From NCBI RefSeq assembly GCF_002812805.1, contig NZ_NMUM01000023.1, positions 62,001-126,000 of the forward strand: a stretch of 64,000 nt of DNA. The letters run 5' to 3'. Shown here piece by piece: positions 24,873-33,925 of this stretch (positions are counted from its first letter, which is position 1; each line of letters begins with the position of its first letter). A model generated the notes under the pieces. It was not told the DNA's origin. It did no database searches and saw nothing but the letters and a program-made list of their open reading frames with translations. A program made the position numbers and the translations under genes. This stretch comes from Microbacterium lacus (lineage in GTDB: Bacteria; Actinomycetota; Actinomycetes; Actinomycetales; Microbacteriaceae).

Positions 24873-27440
24873 TCAGCTTTCGCGGACCACGTCGGCGGGG
24901 TCCTTATCAGGACGTAGTCCCCGCCAACGGGCGTGACGCAGCGAACCATCTCGGGTCCACTCGGCGAACTCCACCTCGCCGACGAGCTCGGGCCGCACCC
25001 ACAGGGCATCCGATGCATCCGCCGCCGGGATGCCGACGAAGGGATTCTTGTCTGTACGTAGCGGCGTCAGTGCCTCCGTGAGCCGCGCGAGCGTGGCATC
25101 GCTGAACCCGGTTCCGACCCGCCCCGCGTAGTGCAGCCCATCCGGACCCGGCACACCGAGCAGCAGCGAACCGATCGATCCGCTCCGGCCGCCGCGACCC
25201 GGGCGGATGGCCCCGATCACGACCTCCTGCGTGTGTGTGAGCTTGACCTTCAGCCAGGACTCGGTGCGGATGCCGCGGCGATACGCCGATGTAGGGTCTT
25301 TCACCATCGCGCCCTCCAGCCCGAACTCGCGCGCGGTAGCGAGGGCGGCGTCCAGGTCGTCGAAGACCGGCGGGGCAGAGAGCGGAGGACGGGCTTCTGC
25401 GACGACGCGCTCGAGCAGGGCCCGACGCTCGCGCAGGGGGAGGGCTGCGACATCCTCTCCGTCGTGCTCGATGAGGTCGAACACGTAGTAGGTCACGGGA
25501 GTGCGCCGGGCCTCGACGGCGATGTCCTGCGCCTTCACCAGATTCATGCGGTGCTGCAGCAGCGAGAAGCTGGGTCGGCCGGTCTCGTCGAGCGCGACGA
25601 GTTCGCCGTCGAGCACCGCGGGCTCGGGTGGCAGCCCGAGCTGCTCGGCCGTGAGCTCGGGGTAGCGTGCGGTGATGTCGGTGCCACGACGACCGATGAG
25701 GCGGAGAGTCTCACCGTCCCAAACGCCGAGGGCGCGGATGCCGTCCCACTTGAACTCGACCCACGGATCCGCGCCGGCGCGTGCCGACCAGCGCCGGATC
25801 GCCCCGGCCGCGAGCCCGGGCGCGGAGCCTGTTGCGAGCATGGGGGTGAAGCGCTCGCCGGAGGGGACGTCGGAGCTCGGCCTCGTCTTGGATGGCGCTT
25901 GTGCCTCGTGGCGGAAGGACGCCTCCGGTTTCGCCTCGACGTCTGCGCCCCCGTGCTCGTTCGAGGAAGGCGGGGCTTCGTCATCGATGTCGCCGATCTC
26001 GTCCAGGGCGACGACGGGCGCCCCGTCAGTCTGCGTCGCACCCGAGGCATCCGTCTTCATCCGATGCAGCAGCCAGGTCGACTTTTCGCCGTCGCCGTCT
26101 GTGCGGATGAGCGCGAGGCGCACCGCACCGAGCGGGCCTCCTGGGCGCCCGAACAGCGTGAAGATGATCTCGTCGTCGCGCCACTTCTCGAGGTCGTAGC
26201 GGCCGTCGTCCCAGATCGTCATCGAGCCCGCGCCGTACTCGCCCGCGGGGATCGTGCCCTCGAACTCCGCGTACTCCATGGGGTGGTCTTCGGTCTGCAC
26301 GGCCAGGTTGTTGCGGGCGGCGGTCGGGGGGATGCCGCGAGGCACCGCCCAGCTGGCGAGCACTCCGTCTCGCTCGAGGCGCAAGTCCCAGTGCAGGCGG
26401 CTCGCGTGGTGTTCCTGGATGACGAACCGCGGGCGTTCGCCGGATGCTTCGGAGGCACCCAGCGCATTGGACGGCACGGGTTCGGGGGTCTTGCCCGCCT
26501 CGCGTTTGGCGATGTACACGGCGAGGGGTCCATCGTCAGCGGCGCGACCGCCCGCGTGGAAGCCCAGTGCGCTGAGGGGGTCGCCATCGTTCTCGACGCG
26601 ATCGAGCACCTCGGCGAAGTCAAGGTGCGCCAGGTTGGGATCGTCGAGTTCTGCCCAGGTTCGGGGCGCCGCGACCATCGGGCGCAGGCGTCCGCGCAAC
26701 GAGTAGGGCGCGATCGTCGTCTTGGCGCCGTTGTTCTGGCTCCAGTCGATGAACACCTTGCCGGGGCGCGCGGCTTTGCTCATCGCGCTGACGACGAGGT
26801 CGGGATGATCCGCCTCGACCGCCCGCGCGAGCTCCTTCGCGAACGCCGAGATCTGGTCGCTGGTCTGTTTCGCGTCGAGCGCGGCGTAGAGGTGGATCCC
26901 CTTGCTGCCGCTCGTGACGGGATAGGCGTCCCAGCCCATCCCGGCGAGGATGTCGCGGCACCAGCGGGCGACCTCGGCGCACTCTGCGAGCCCCACGCCC
27001 GGACCGGGGTCGAGGTCAAGCACGAGACGGTCGGGGTTGCCGCGGCCGCCCTCCGGCGTGAACCGCCATTGGGGCACGTGCAGTTCGAGGCTGGCGACCT
27101 GCGCGAGGTACACGAGCGTCGCGACGTCCCCGACGAGCGGATAGTCCTTGGGGCCGCCGGAGTGCTCGATCGGGGTGCGCCGAACCCAGTCGGGCGCGCC
27201 GGCCTCGAGGTCTTTCGCGAAGAACGAGGACTCCGGATGCTCCGCCGTGCCCACACCATCCGGCCAGCGTTTGCGGGTCACGGGTCGCCCCGTCACGTGG
27301 GGGATCAGGAACGGCGCGATGCGCGTGTAGTACGCGATGACCTCGCCCTTGGTGGTGCCCGTTTCGGGATACATCACCTTGTCGAGGTTCGAGAGGCGCA
27401 GGCGACGCCCCGCGACGCGCACCACCTGCTCCCCGGCCAT
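24873..27440 (-). CDS. ligD: Multifunctional ATP-dependent DNA ligase LigD
   Basis: An 855-aa non-homologous end-joining enzyme. The domain order is polymerase-phosphoesterase-ligase, as in mycobacterial LigD. The primase-polymerase domain has VLDLDPGPGVG (near 138) and SGSKGIHLY. The 3'-phosphoesterase domain opens with HHASRLHWDLRLERDG (near 348). The ligase domain has the nucleotidyl lysine in FKWDGIRALG (near 561). Low-complexity linkers join the domains. ATG at 27440 is chosen, since the 15 extra upstream residues are unlike any LigD. It is divergent from ku, sharing a 106-bp intergenic region that contains the 62-bp palindrome. Confidence 0.93.
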   Translation of the reverse strand: MAGEQVVRVAGRRLRLSNLDKVMYPETGTTKGEVIAYYTRIAPFLIPHVTGRPVTRKRWPDGVGTAEHPESSFFAKDLEAGAPDWVRRTPIEHSGGPKDYPLVGDVATLVYLAQVASLELHVPQWRFTPEGGRGNPDRLVLDLDPGPGVGLAECAEVARWCRDILAGMGWDAYPVTSGSKGIHLYAALDAKQTSDQISAFAKELARAVEADHPDLVVSAMSKAARPGKVFIDWSQNNGAKTTIAPYSLRGRLRPMVAAPRTWAELDDPNLAHLDFAEVLDRVENDGDPLSALGFHAGGRAADDGPLAVYIAKREAGKTPEPVPSNALGASEASGERPRFVIQEHHASRLHWDLRLERDGVLASWAVPRGIPPTAARNNLAVQTEDHPMEYAEFEGTIPAGEYGAGSMTIWDDGRYDLEKWRDDEIIFTLFGRPGGPLGAVRLALIRTDGDGEKSTWLLHRMKTDASGATQTDGAPVVALDEIGDIDDEAPPSSNEHGGADVEAKPEASFRHEAQAPSKTRPSSDVPSGERFTPMLATGSAPGLAAGAIRRWSARAGADPWVEFKWDGIRALGVWDGETLRLIGRRGTDITARYPELTAEQLGLPPEPAVLDGELVALDETGRPSFSLLQHRMNLVKAQDIAVEARRTPVTYYVFDLIEHDGEDVAALPLRERRALLERVVAEARPPLSAPPVFDDLDAALATAREFGLEGAMVKDPTSAYRRGIRTESWLKVKLTHTQEVVIGAIRPGRGGRSGSIGSLLLGVPGPDGLHYAGRVGTGFSDATLARLTEALTPLRTDKNPFVGIPAADASDALWVRPELVGEVEFAEWTRDGSLRHARWRGLRPDKDPADVVRES

Positions 27441-27470
27441 CCGCCCAGGGTACCCGCGCACTCTCGGACT

Positions 27471-27532
27471 GCTCCGCTGTCGCACATCGATGCTGAGCCC
27501 GAGTCAAGGGGTCGATTTGCGACAGCGGAAGC
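27471..27532. repeat. 62-bp palindromic element, copy 1 (ligD-ku promoter region)
   Basis: The inverted ends CTCCGCTGTCGCA-ATCGA and TCGAT-TGCGACAGCGGAG differ at about one position over 20 bp around a 22-nt centre. A second copy of identical length and similar ends is at 51708-51769. Here it fills most of the space between the divergent ligD and ku starts. Confidence 0.7.
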
Positions 27533-27546
27533 GATTGACTTGCCCT

Positions 27547-28434
27547 ATGAGAGCGATCTGGAAGGGTGCCGTCGCGTTCGGCCTCGTCAACGTGCCGGTC
27601 AAGGTCTATGCGGCTACCGAGGATCACGACGTGTCGCTGCACCAGGTGCATGCGGCCGATGGTGGACGCATCCGGTACCAGCGCATCTGCGAGATCGACG
27701 GCGAGGTCGTGCCCTACGCCGACATCGATCGGGCGTACGACGACGGCGAGCAGACCGTCGTGCTGACGAAGGATGACATCGCGTCGCTGCCCTCCGAGCG
27801 CAGTCGCGAGATCGAGGTCGTGGAGTTCGTGCCGTCGGAGCAGGTCGACCCGATCATGCTCGACCGCTCGTACTTCCTCGAGCCCGATTCGTCATCGCCC
27901 AAAGCGTATGTGCTGTTGCGGCGCACTCTGGAAGAGACCGACCGCACCGCGATCGTGCGGTTCACGTTGCGCCAGAAGACGCGTCTCGCGGCGCTGCGGG
28001 TGCGGGGCGATGTGCTCGTGCTGCAGACGCTGCTGTGGTCGGACGAGGTGCGCGAGGCATCCTTCCCCTCACTCGATGAGCCCGTGAAGATCTCGGCCAA
28101 GGAGCTCGAACTCTCGGCGAGTCTCGTCGACAGCTTTGCCGAGGACTTCCGCCCCGACGAGTTCGTCGACGACTACCAACGCGAGCTCAAGACCTTGATC
28201 GAGGCGAAGCTCGAGCAGGGCGACACGCTCGACACGTCGGCGACCTTCGGCGAGAGCGCGGACGACGACAAGGGTGGCGAGGTCATCGACCTGATGGACG
28301 CCCTCCGCGCGAGCGTCGAGCGGTCCCGCGCCGCGCGCGAGGGCGGAGGGGCGAAGAAAGATGCCCCGGCCAAGAAGTCGGCTAAGCCCGCCGAGAAGGC
28401 GGCGCCGAAAAAGAAGGCCGCGAAGGCCTCCTGA
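27547..28434 (+). CDS. ku: Ku protein
   Basis: A 295-aa homodimeric DNA-end-binding ring that recruits LigD for double-strand-break repair. It starts MRAIWKGAVAFGLVNVPVKV, the hallmark of bacterial Ku, and has the conserved YRQ-like and RSYFLEPD segments of the beta-barrel. After about residue 255 comes a Lys/Ala-rich tail (GAKKDAPAKKSAKPAEKAAP) of the type that helps threading and DNA retention. ATG at 27547 is used because the frame upstream runs into ligD and the palindrome. The pairing with ligD makes a complete two-gene NHEJ system. Confidence 0.94.
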   Translation: MRAIWKGAVAFGLVNVPVKVYAATEDHDVSLHQVHAADGGRIRYQRICEIDGEVVPYADIDRAYDDGEQTVVLTKDDIASLPSERSREIEVVEFVPSEQVDPIMLDRSYFLEPDSSSPKAYVLLRRTLEETDRTAIVRFTLRQKTRLAALRVRGDVLVLQTLLWSDEVREASFPSLDEPVKISAKELELSASLVDSFAEDFRPDEFVDDYQRELKTLIEAKLEQGDTLDTSATFGESADDDKGGEVIDLMDALRASVERSRAAREGGGAKKDAPAKKSAKPAEKAAPKKKAAKAS

Positions 28435-28459
28435 CGAGCTTCCCGACCCGACTCATGTA

Positions 28460-28538
28460 CCGTCCGCACGGCCCTTCGTTCGACGCGCCGCTGCGGAGCC
28501 GGGTGCACGGGGTGTCGCGCGGACGGCCGTGCGGACGG
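28460..28538. repeat. 79-bp palindromic element, CCGTCCGCACG family, copy 1
   Basis: A perfect 14-bp inverted repeat (CCGTCCGCACGGCC and GGCCGTGCGGACGG) flanks a 51-nt centre between the convergent ku and dedA genes. It may serve both as a terminator. Related copies are at 44844-44930 and 62602-62670. Confidence 0.65.
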
Positions 28539-28545
28539 CACGCGG

Positions 28546-29340
28546 TCAAGCGCCGGGGCGGGGCTCGCCGTCTGAGTCGTGGTGGCCGATCTCGGGTGCC
28601 TTCTCGAACACCTCGGGCTCGAGCACGAGCTCCTGGGCCTCGACGGCATCCGTGACGACATCTTCGCCCGCCGCGGCGGCCTTCTTGGCCTTGCGGCGCT
28701 CGCTGAAGTAGTGCCAGGCGGTGACCAGGGCGGTACCGCCCACGGCGATGAGCAGGATGACGTCGATGTACTCGGTGACGAGGTCGCGCACGAACGGGAT
28801 GAACCCGATGACGTAGCCGAACATCGTCAGGCCGAAGCCCCAGAGGACCGCGCCGATCAGGTTGTAGAGCGTGTACTTGCCCTTGTGCATGTGGCCCACA
28901 CCGGCGGCGACCGGAGCGAAGGTGCGGACGATCGGCACGAAGCGGGCCAGGATGATCGTGATTCCGCCGAACCGCTCGAAGAACGCGTTGGTGCGCTCGA
29001 CGTTCTTGACGCTGAAGAGGCCGGATTCTTTGCGTTCGAACACGGCGGGACCTGCCTTATGCCCGATGAGGTATCCGACCTCACCGCCGACGAATGCCGA
29101 GAGCCCGATCAGCAACGCCACCAACCACACGTTCAACCCGAAGACACCGTTCGGGGCGACCGCGGTCGAGTGTGAGAGCAGCCCCGCGATGACGAGCAGG
29201 GTATCGCCCGGCAGCAGGAATCCGACCAGCAGGCCCGTCTCCGCAAACACGATGAAGCACACCACGACGAGCGACCAGGGGCCTGCCCATTCGATGATCG
29301 CCGCGGGATCGAGCCAGGGGATGAGGGCTACAGGCTGCAC
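28546..29340 (-). CDS. DedA family membrane protein
   Basis: A 264-aa membrane protein with 5-6 helices. DedA proteins are linked to membrane-potential maintenance and undecaprenyl-phosphate or phospholipid recycling. The family features FAETGLLVGFLLPGDTLLVI, GEVGYLIGHKAG and the basic FERFGGITIILARFVPIVRT motif (essential arginines) are present. The C-terminus (about 220-264) is a hydrophilic, Glu-rich tail. The start is GTG at 29340. It is convergent with ku over the palindrome at 28460. The tRNA-Leu gene lies just upstream on the same strand. Confidence 0.9.
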   Translation of the reverse strand: MQPVALIPWLDPAAIIEWAGPWSLVVVCFIVFAETGLLVGFLLPGDTLLVIAGLLSHSTAVAPNGVFGLNVWLVALLIGLSAFVGGEVGYLIGHKAGPAVFERKESGLFSVKNVERTNAFFERFGGITIILARFVPIVRTFAPVAAGVGHMHKGKYTLYNLIGAVLWGFGLTMFGYVIGFIPFVRDLVTEYIDVILLIAVGGTALVTAWHYFSERRKAKKAAAAGEDVVTDAVEAQELVLEPEVFEKAPEIGHHDSDGEPRPGA

Positions 29341-29404
29341 GAGTTACTTTCCCGTCGTTCTGGGGCGGGTCGCCGACGCCACGGATGGATGAAGAATCGG
29401 CCCG

Positions 29405-29486
29405 TGCGGAAGGTGGGACTTGAACCCACACGCCCGAAAGCACAGGAACCTAAATCCTGCGTGTCTGCCAATTCCACCACTCCCGC
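29405..29486 (-). tRNA. tRNA-Leu (anticodon TAG)
   Basis: An 82-nt class II tRNA on the minus strand with a GCGGGAG acceptor stem (one G:U pair), a long variable arm and the T arm GGTTCAAGT. The anticodon loop TTTAGGT gives TAG, decoding CUA (and CUG by wobble). CCA is not encoded. Confidence 0.94.
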
Positions 29487-29545
29487 GGGTGCGAACAGTC
29501 TACCGGCGAGATCGCCCGTTCCCGAGTGTTCGATGGCTACCCGCT

Positions 29546-29570
29546 CTATGCATAGCAGTGCAATGTATAG
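29546..29570. promoter_or_regulatory. Probable PadR operator overlapping the promoter
   Basis: A 25-bp imperfect dyad (CTATGCATAGCA-G-TGCAATGTATAG, 10 of 12 positions paired) lies 22 nt before padR. It contains the perfect 10-mer palindrome CTATGCATAG. TATAGT at 29566-29571 can be the -10 box, so bound PadR would block its own promoter. It is AT-rich relative to its surroundings. Confidence 0.6.
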
Positions 29571-29592
29571 TGCTTCGAGGGTAGGAGGTCTC

Positions 29593-29964
29593 ATGAACAT
29601 CGACAAAGACCTGGTCGCCGCGATGGCTGCGCCACTTGTTCTCGCGATCCTGAACGACGGTGAGAGCTACGGTTACGCCATTCTGAAGCGCGTTCGCGAG
29701 CTGTCGGCGGGTGAACTCGAGTGGACGGATGGGATGCTCTATCCGCTGCTGCATCGACTGGATCGGCTGGGGCATGTCGAAGCCGAATGGGGCGTTTCGC
29801 CCGAGGGGCGCCGCCGTCGTAACTACCGGATCACGGATGCCGGACGCGCGCAGCTCGTCGAGCAGCGCCGGCAGTGGGCCACCGCAACCCGCACGCTCAG
29901 CGGCATCTGGGGATTGACTGCCCCGGGTGGCCTTCCGGGCGGCATCGTCGTGGCGGGGGCCTGA
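29593..29964 (+). CDS. PadR family transcriptional regulator
   Basis: A 123-aa winged-helix repressor. The core is LVLAILNDGESYGYAILKRV, GMLYPLLHRLDRLGHVEAEW and RRRNYRITDAGRAQL, followed by a short helical dimerisation end. ATG at 29593 is preceded by GTAGGAGG and is where PadR similarity begins; the frame upstream crosses the tRNA. It is followed one base later by a membrane gene with a HAAS-type N-terminus, the standard PadR-permease pairing. It is presumably autoregulated through the dyad at 29546. Confidence 0.9.
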   Translation: MNIDKDLVAAMAAPLVLAILNDGESYGYAILKRVRELSAGELEWTDGMLYPLLHRLDRLGHVEAEWGVSPEGRRRRNYRITDAGRAQLVEQRRQWATATRTLSGIWGLTAPGGLPGGIVVAGA

Positions 29965-29965
29965 C

Positions 29966-31315
29966 ATGGGTGCGCTGGACGAGGGCGTGCAGCAGTGGCG
30001 GGCATCGCTGGCACGCGGCCGGGTGATCGACGCGGCGGACCTCGACGAGCTCGAGGAGCACTTGCGCGATCAGGCGGAAGACCTCGCCGAGTCGGGGTTG
30101 AGTGAAGATGAGGCGTTCTTGATCGCGCTGAAGCGGCTCGGGGCGGCGGATCGCCTGACCGCGGAGTACGCCCGCGAGCACGGCGATCGCCTGTGGAAGC
30201 ATCTGGTGCTCGCGCCCGAGGTGGACGCGAGTGATGCGCGGTCGAAGCATCCGATGTTCGTGATGATCGTCTTCGCCGTGCTCGCGGCCGTCTCGATTCA
30301 GGTCGCACGCGTTGGCGCCGAGAGCGACGGCGGCCTGGCGTCGTGGTTCCCCCGGAACATCAGCCTGATCGTGCTGCCCGTGTTGGCGGGGTACCTCGCC
30401 TGGACGCGGGGGATGACGCGTGGCCGGGTCCTGGTGCTCGGGGCGATCGTGGCGGTGCTTGCGATCGCCGTGAACGTGTTCCCGTTCGACGATTCGTCGT
30501 CGACCGCGACCCTCGTGGCGATACATCTGCCGGTCGTGCTGTGGTTCGTCGTGGGCGCTGCGTATGTCGGCGCGGAGTGGCGGTCGAGTGCTCGGCGTAT
30601 GGACTTCATTCGGTTCACGGGGGAGTGGGCGATCTACGTCGTGTTGATCGCGCTCGGTGGCGGCGTGCTGATCGGGTTGACCGTTCTGGTGATTTCGCCG
30701 ATCGCGCCGGAGTCGATCAGCAGCCTGGACAAATGGACGCTGCCTTCCGGGGGCGCGGCTGCGGTGATCGTCGCGGCGTGGCTCGTCGAGGCCAAGAAAA
30801 GCGTGATCGAGAACATCGCGCCCGTCCTGACGGCGATCTTCACGCCCCTGTTCGCGGTGATGCTGGTGGTCGCCGCGGTACTGTATGCCGTTGTCGGCAT
30901 CGGTCGTGAGTTCGACCGCGACCTGTTGACGGGCTTCGACGTGCTACTCCTCGTCGTGCTCGGCCTGGTGCTTTACGGTCTCTCGGCCCGCCCCGAAACG
31001 GCGCGGGCCGGCGCGATGGACGTCATCCGTCTCGTGGCGGTGGTGGCGGCACTGGTGCTGGATGCCTTGGTGCTCGGCTCGCTCATCGGACGAATCGGTG
31101 AGCTCGGTCTTACTCCCAACCGTGTCGCCGCGATCGGCCTGAACGTGCTGCTGATCGTCAACCTGGCGGTAACCGCGTGGCTGTCGATCCGGCTTCTGAT
31201 CGGGCGCTCAACGGTGTCGCGTCTGGTGCGCTGGCAGACGTCGTATCTGCCCGTGTTCGGCGTGTGGGCGGTTTGCGTGGTGCTGATCGTGCCGGTCCTG
31301 TTCGCGTTCGTCTGA
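29966..31315 (+). CDS. Membrane protein with N-terminal HAAS/permease-prefix domain
   Basis: A 449-aa protein. The first 75 residues form a soluble helical prefix (DELEEHLRDQAEDLAESGLS, AFLIALKRLG) of the kind found in targets of PadR regulators. About ten hydrophobic helices follow (from residue 95 to the end). No transporter signature could be found. ATG at 29966 comes one base after padR, so the two form an operon. A role in membrane stress or signalling is inferred only from context. Function unknown. Confidence 0.75.
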   Translation: MGALDEGVQQWRASLARGRVIDAADLDELEEHLRDQAEDLAESGLSEDEAFLIALKRLGAADRLTAEYAREHGDRLWKHLVLAPEVDASDARSKHPMFVMIVFAVLAAVSIQVARVGAESDGGLASWFPRNISLIVLPVLAGYLAWTRGMTRGRVLVLGAIVAVLAIAVNVFPFDDSSSTATLVAIHLPVVLWFVVGAAYVGAEWRSSARRMDFIRFTGEWAIYVVLIALGGGVLIGLTVLVISPIAPESISSLDKWTLPSGGAAAVIVAAWLVEAKKSVIENIAPVLTAIFTPLFAVMLVVAAVLYAVVGIGREFDRDLLTGFDVLLLVVLGLVLYGLSARPETARAGAMDVIRLVAVVAALVLDALVLGSLIGRIGELGLTPNRVAAIGLNVLLIVNLAVTAWLSIRLLIGRSTVSRLVRWQTSYLPVFGVWAVCVVLIVPVLFAFV

Positions 31316-31371
31316 TCCGTCCGGGACTTTCGGCACTGTGGGCTGTTGCGCCCGGTTCGTAGCGTCGAGTC

Positions 31372-31809
31372 ATGAACACATCTCGGTTGTGGCGCACCCT
31401 GTTGCTCGTGGTCGCCGGGTTCAACGCGCTCTCGGCGGTGGGAGGAGGCATCGGGCTCATGGCGCCGGGTTCGCTCGGCATGCCGACCTGGTGGATCGAA
31501 GAATCCGGGTTCACCTTCTTCGGCGCTGGTCTGATACTCCTGATCGTGGTCGGGGGGACGCAGGTGCTGGCGTTCGTTCTGCTGCTGACGCGACGCCCGT
31601 GGGCGTTGTTCGCGAACGCCGTTGCGGGGTTCGGCATGGTGTTGTGGATCTACATCGAAGTCGTGCTGCTGCCGGTGTACTCGATCCTGCACACCATTTA
31701 CATCGCTGCCGGGATCGCGCAACTCGCGCTGACCTTCGCATGTCTCGGCGTGCTGCGGCGCGACGTGGGTATCGAGCAGAAACAGCGCTACGGCGTCCGG
31801 CGCGGCTGA
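31372..31809 (+). CDS. Small four-helix membrane protein
   Basis: A 145-aa protein with four hydrophobic segments (about 7-30, 47-71, 77-97 and 103-126) and a basic C-terminus. Family not recognised. TAGCGT (31360-31365) ends 6 nt before the ATG, so it probably has its own leaderless transcript. It lies just upstream of the Tad operon, but nothing in the sequence ties it to pilus assembly. Confidence 0.65.
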   Translation: MNTSRLWRTLLLVVAGFNALSAVGGGIGLMAPGSLGMPTWWIEESGFTFFGAGLILLIVVGGTQVLAFVLLLTRRPWALFANAVAGFGMVLWIYIEVVLLPVYSILHTIYIAAGIAQLALTFACLGVLRRDVGIEQKQRYGVRRG

Positions 31810-31886
31810 ACGGTCGGCGGTCCGGCGCGCGCGCCGCTTGTGGATAAGTCCGGCCGCCGCAGCGGGCATCTTGCGAGGATGCCCCT

Positions 31887-33071
31887 GTGTCGACCGCCCC
31901 GAGCCCCGCCGCCCTGAACGCAATGGGCCTCCCACCCGAGGCGTCCCCTCAATCGGCGGTGGCGGCTCGGGTGCGCGACCGGCTCCGGGCCGAACGGATA
32001 GACCCTGCCCGCGACCCCGACGCAGCACATCGTTTCGCCCTCGCCGAGGTGCGGCGGCACAACGACGTTGCCCTGGCCCGCGGCATGGCGCTGGTCGAAG
32101 ACGAGGCGGCATGTGTGCGTGGTGCGCTCGCCGAGGTCACGGGCTTCGGTTCGCTGCAGCCGTATCTAGACGATCCGTCGGTCGAGGAGATCTGGATAAA
32201 CGCTCCCGACAAGGTGTTCGCCGCGAGATTCGGTGTTGCGGAGCGTCTGCCGGTCCGCTTGACCGATGAGCAGGTGCGCGACCTGGTCGAGCGGATGCTG
32301 CATCCGACCGGTCGGCGGGTCGACCTCAGCCAGCCGTTCGTCGACGCGTCGCTGCCGGACGGGTCCCGCGTACATGTCGTGATCCCGGATATCACCCGCC
32401 GCCATTGGTCGGTCAACATTCGCAAATTCACGCCCGCCTATCGCGACCTCGATGCTCTCATCGCGCTGGGGTCGCTGCGTCGAGAGGACGCGGACCTGCT
32501 GCGCGATGCGATCGCGGGAGGCCGCAGCATCCTGGTATCTGGTCCCACCCACGCGGGCAAGACGACCCTGCTCGCGGCCTTGATCGCGGCATGCCCGCCC
32601 GATCATCGAGTCGTGACTGTGGAGGAGACGTTCGAGCTGGGGGTCGATGCCCCGGACATCGTGGCGCTGCAGGGACGGCAGCCGAGTCTCGAAGGCACCG
32701 GCGAGGTCTCGCTCCGTCGCTTGGTGAAAGAGGCGCTGCGGATGCGCCCGGACCGGTTGGTCGTGGGTGAGGTGCGTGATGCTGAGGCACTCGACCTTGT
32801 GCTTGCGCTCAACACGGGTGTTCCCGGCATGGCGTCAATCCACGCGAACACCGCGAAGGACGCTCTGGCCAAACTGGCCGCGCTACCGCTCCTGGCGGGT
32901 CGCAACATCGATTCATCCTTCGTCCTGCCCGCGATCGCGGCCGGCGTCGACCTGGTCGTGCACTGCTCGCGCTCCGCCGACGGGCGGCGCCGGGTGAGCG
33001 AGATCGCGGCGACGACGGGCCGCATCGTCGGGGGAGCGATCGAGGTCGAGCGGGTCGGGGGCGACGCATGA
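31887..33071 (+). CDS. tadA: Tad pilus assembly ATPase TadA/CpaF
   Basis: A 394-aa secretion ATPase of the GspE/VirB11 superfamily that powers Flp/Tad pilus assembly. The N-terminal domain contains FGSLQPYLDDPSVEEIWINA and HVVIPDITRRHWSVNIRKF. The motor has Walker A GPTHAGKTTLL (near 218), the Asp-box VTVEETFELG and the Walker-B-like RPDRLVVGEVRDAEALD, ending with the SIHANTAKDAL histidine motif. It starts with GTG at 31887; an ATG at 31923 is an alternative. Four-base overlap with tadB. Confidence 0.9.
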   Translation: MSTAPSPAALNAMGLPPEASPQSAVAARVRDRLRAERIDPARDPDAAHRFALAEVRRHNDVALARGMALVEDEAACVRGALAEVTGFGSLQPYLDDPSVEEIWINAPDKVFAARFGVAERLPVRLTDEQVRDLVERMLHPTGRRVDLSQPFVDASLPDGSRVHVVIPDITRRHWSVNIRKFTPAYRDLDALIALGSLRREDADLLRDAIAGGRSILVSGPTHAGKTTLLAALIAACPPDHRVVTVEETFELGVDAPDIVALQGRQPSLEGTGEVSLRRLVKEALRMRPDRLVVGEVRDAEALDLVLALNTGVPGMASIHANTAKDALAKLAALPLLAGRNIDSSFVLPAIAAGVDLVVHCSRSADGRRRVSEIAATTGRIVGGAIEVERVGGDA

Positions 33072-33925
33072 CGTTCTTGTGGGGTGGCGTGCTCGGCGCC
33101 GGGTCGCTCTTGATGCTGTCGCCGTGGCTCTGGCCGAGCCGCCCGTCACGACCCGCGCGCGCGGGGGCGAGTGCTGTCTCGCGGCTGCTCGAGGAAGCCG
33201 GGATGTCGCACGTGCGCCCTCGTGTTCTGATGGCCGTGTCGCTGATGCTTGCCGCAATCGGCGCGGCACTCGTCTGGCTCGTGCTCGGGGTGCCGATCCT
33301 CGCCGTCTGCGCGGCGCTGTTCGGTGCAGTGGCGCCGGTGCTGTGGTTGCGCGGTCGGCGCACCCAACTCATCCGGTCGCGGCGGGGGCTGTGGTCGGAT
33401 GTCTGCGATCACCTCGTCTCGGCGGTGCGGGCGGGGATGTCCCTGCCCGATGCGGTCGCGAACCTCGCGGTTTCGGCGCCCCCGCTTCTGCGGCCCGCGT
33501 TCTCGTCTTTCGCGCGTGACATGGCGGCATCGGGTCACTTCGACTCCAGTGCTCTTCGGTTGAAGGCGCTGCTCGCCGACCCGATCGCCGACCGCATCGT
33601 CGAGACGCTCCGGATGGCGCGGCACGTCGGTGGCACCGAGCTGCCCGGCGTGCTCCGGGCACTGTCGACGGCCGTACGCGCCGATGCCGCGCTGAGGGCG
33701 GAGGTCGAGGCGCGTCAGTCGTGGATCCGAGGCGCTGCGCTGCTCGGGGTCGTCGCGCCGTGGGTCATCCTGGCGCTTCTGTCGCTGCGGCCCGAGGGCG
33801 CCCGTGCCTACACCAGCCCGGAGGGCATCGCTCTCGTGATCGCGGGTGGGCTCGCTTCCGTCCTGGCCTATCGGCTCATGCTCGGGCTCGGGCGTCTGCC
33901 GGAACCACGGCGGTGGCTCGCATGA
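33068..33925 (+). CDS. tadB: Tad pilus inner-membrane platform protein TadB (GspF type)
   Basis: A 285-aa membrane protein of the type II secretion F family. Two N-terminal hydrophobic segments precede a cytoplasmic helical domain (LWSDVCDHLVSAVRAGMSLPDAV) and two C-terminal membrane helices. It is coupled to tadA and to the next gene by ATGA overlaps, so the three are made in fixed ratio. It forms the platform that TadA turns to extrude pilin. Confidence 0.87.
   Translation: MTFLWGGVLGAGSLLMLSPWLWPSRPSRPARAGASAVSRLLEEAGMSHVRPRVLMAVSLMLAAIGAALVWLVLGVPILAVCAALFGAVAPVLWLRGRRTQLIRSRRGLWSDVCDHLVSAVRAGMSLPDAVANLAVSAPPLLRPAFSSFARDMAASGHFDSSALRLKALLADPIADRIVETLRMARHVGGTELPGVLRALSTAVRADAALRAEVEARQSWIRGAALLGVVAPWVILALLSLRPEGARAYTSPEGIALVIAGGLASVLAYRLMLGLGRLPEPRRWLA

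Noticed and set aside
25131..27776. 881-codon open frame on the plus strand opposite ligD
   Set aside because: It is antisense to a clear LigD with all domain motifs, has low-complexity Arg/Gly/Ala content typical of the shadow frame of a GC-rich gene, and matches no family.
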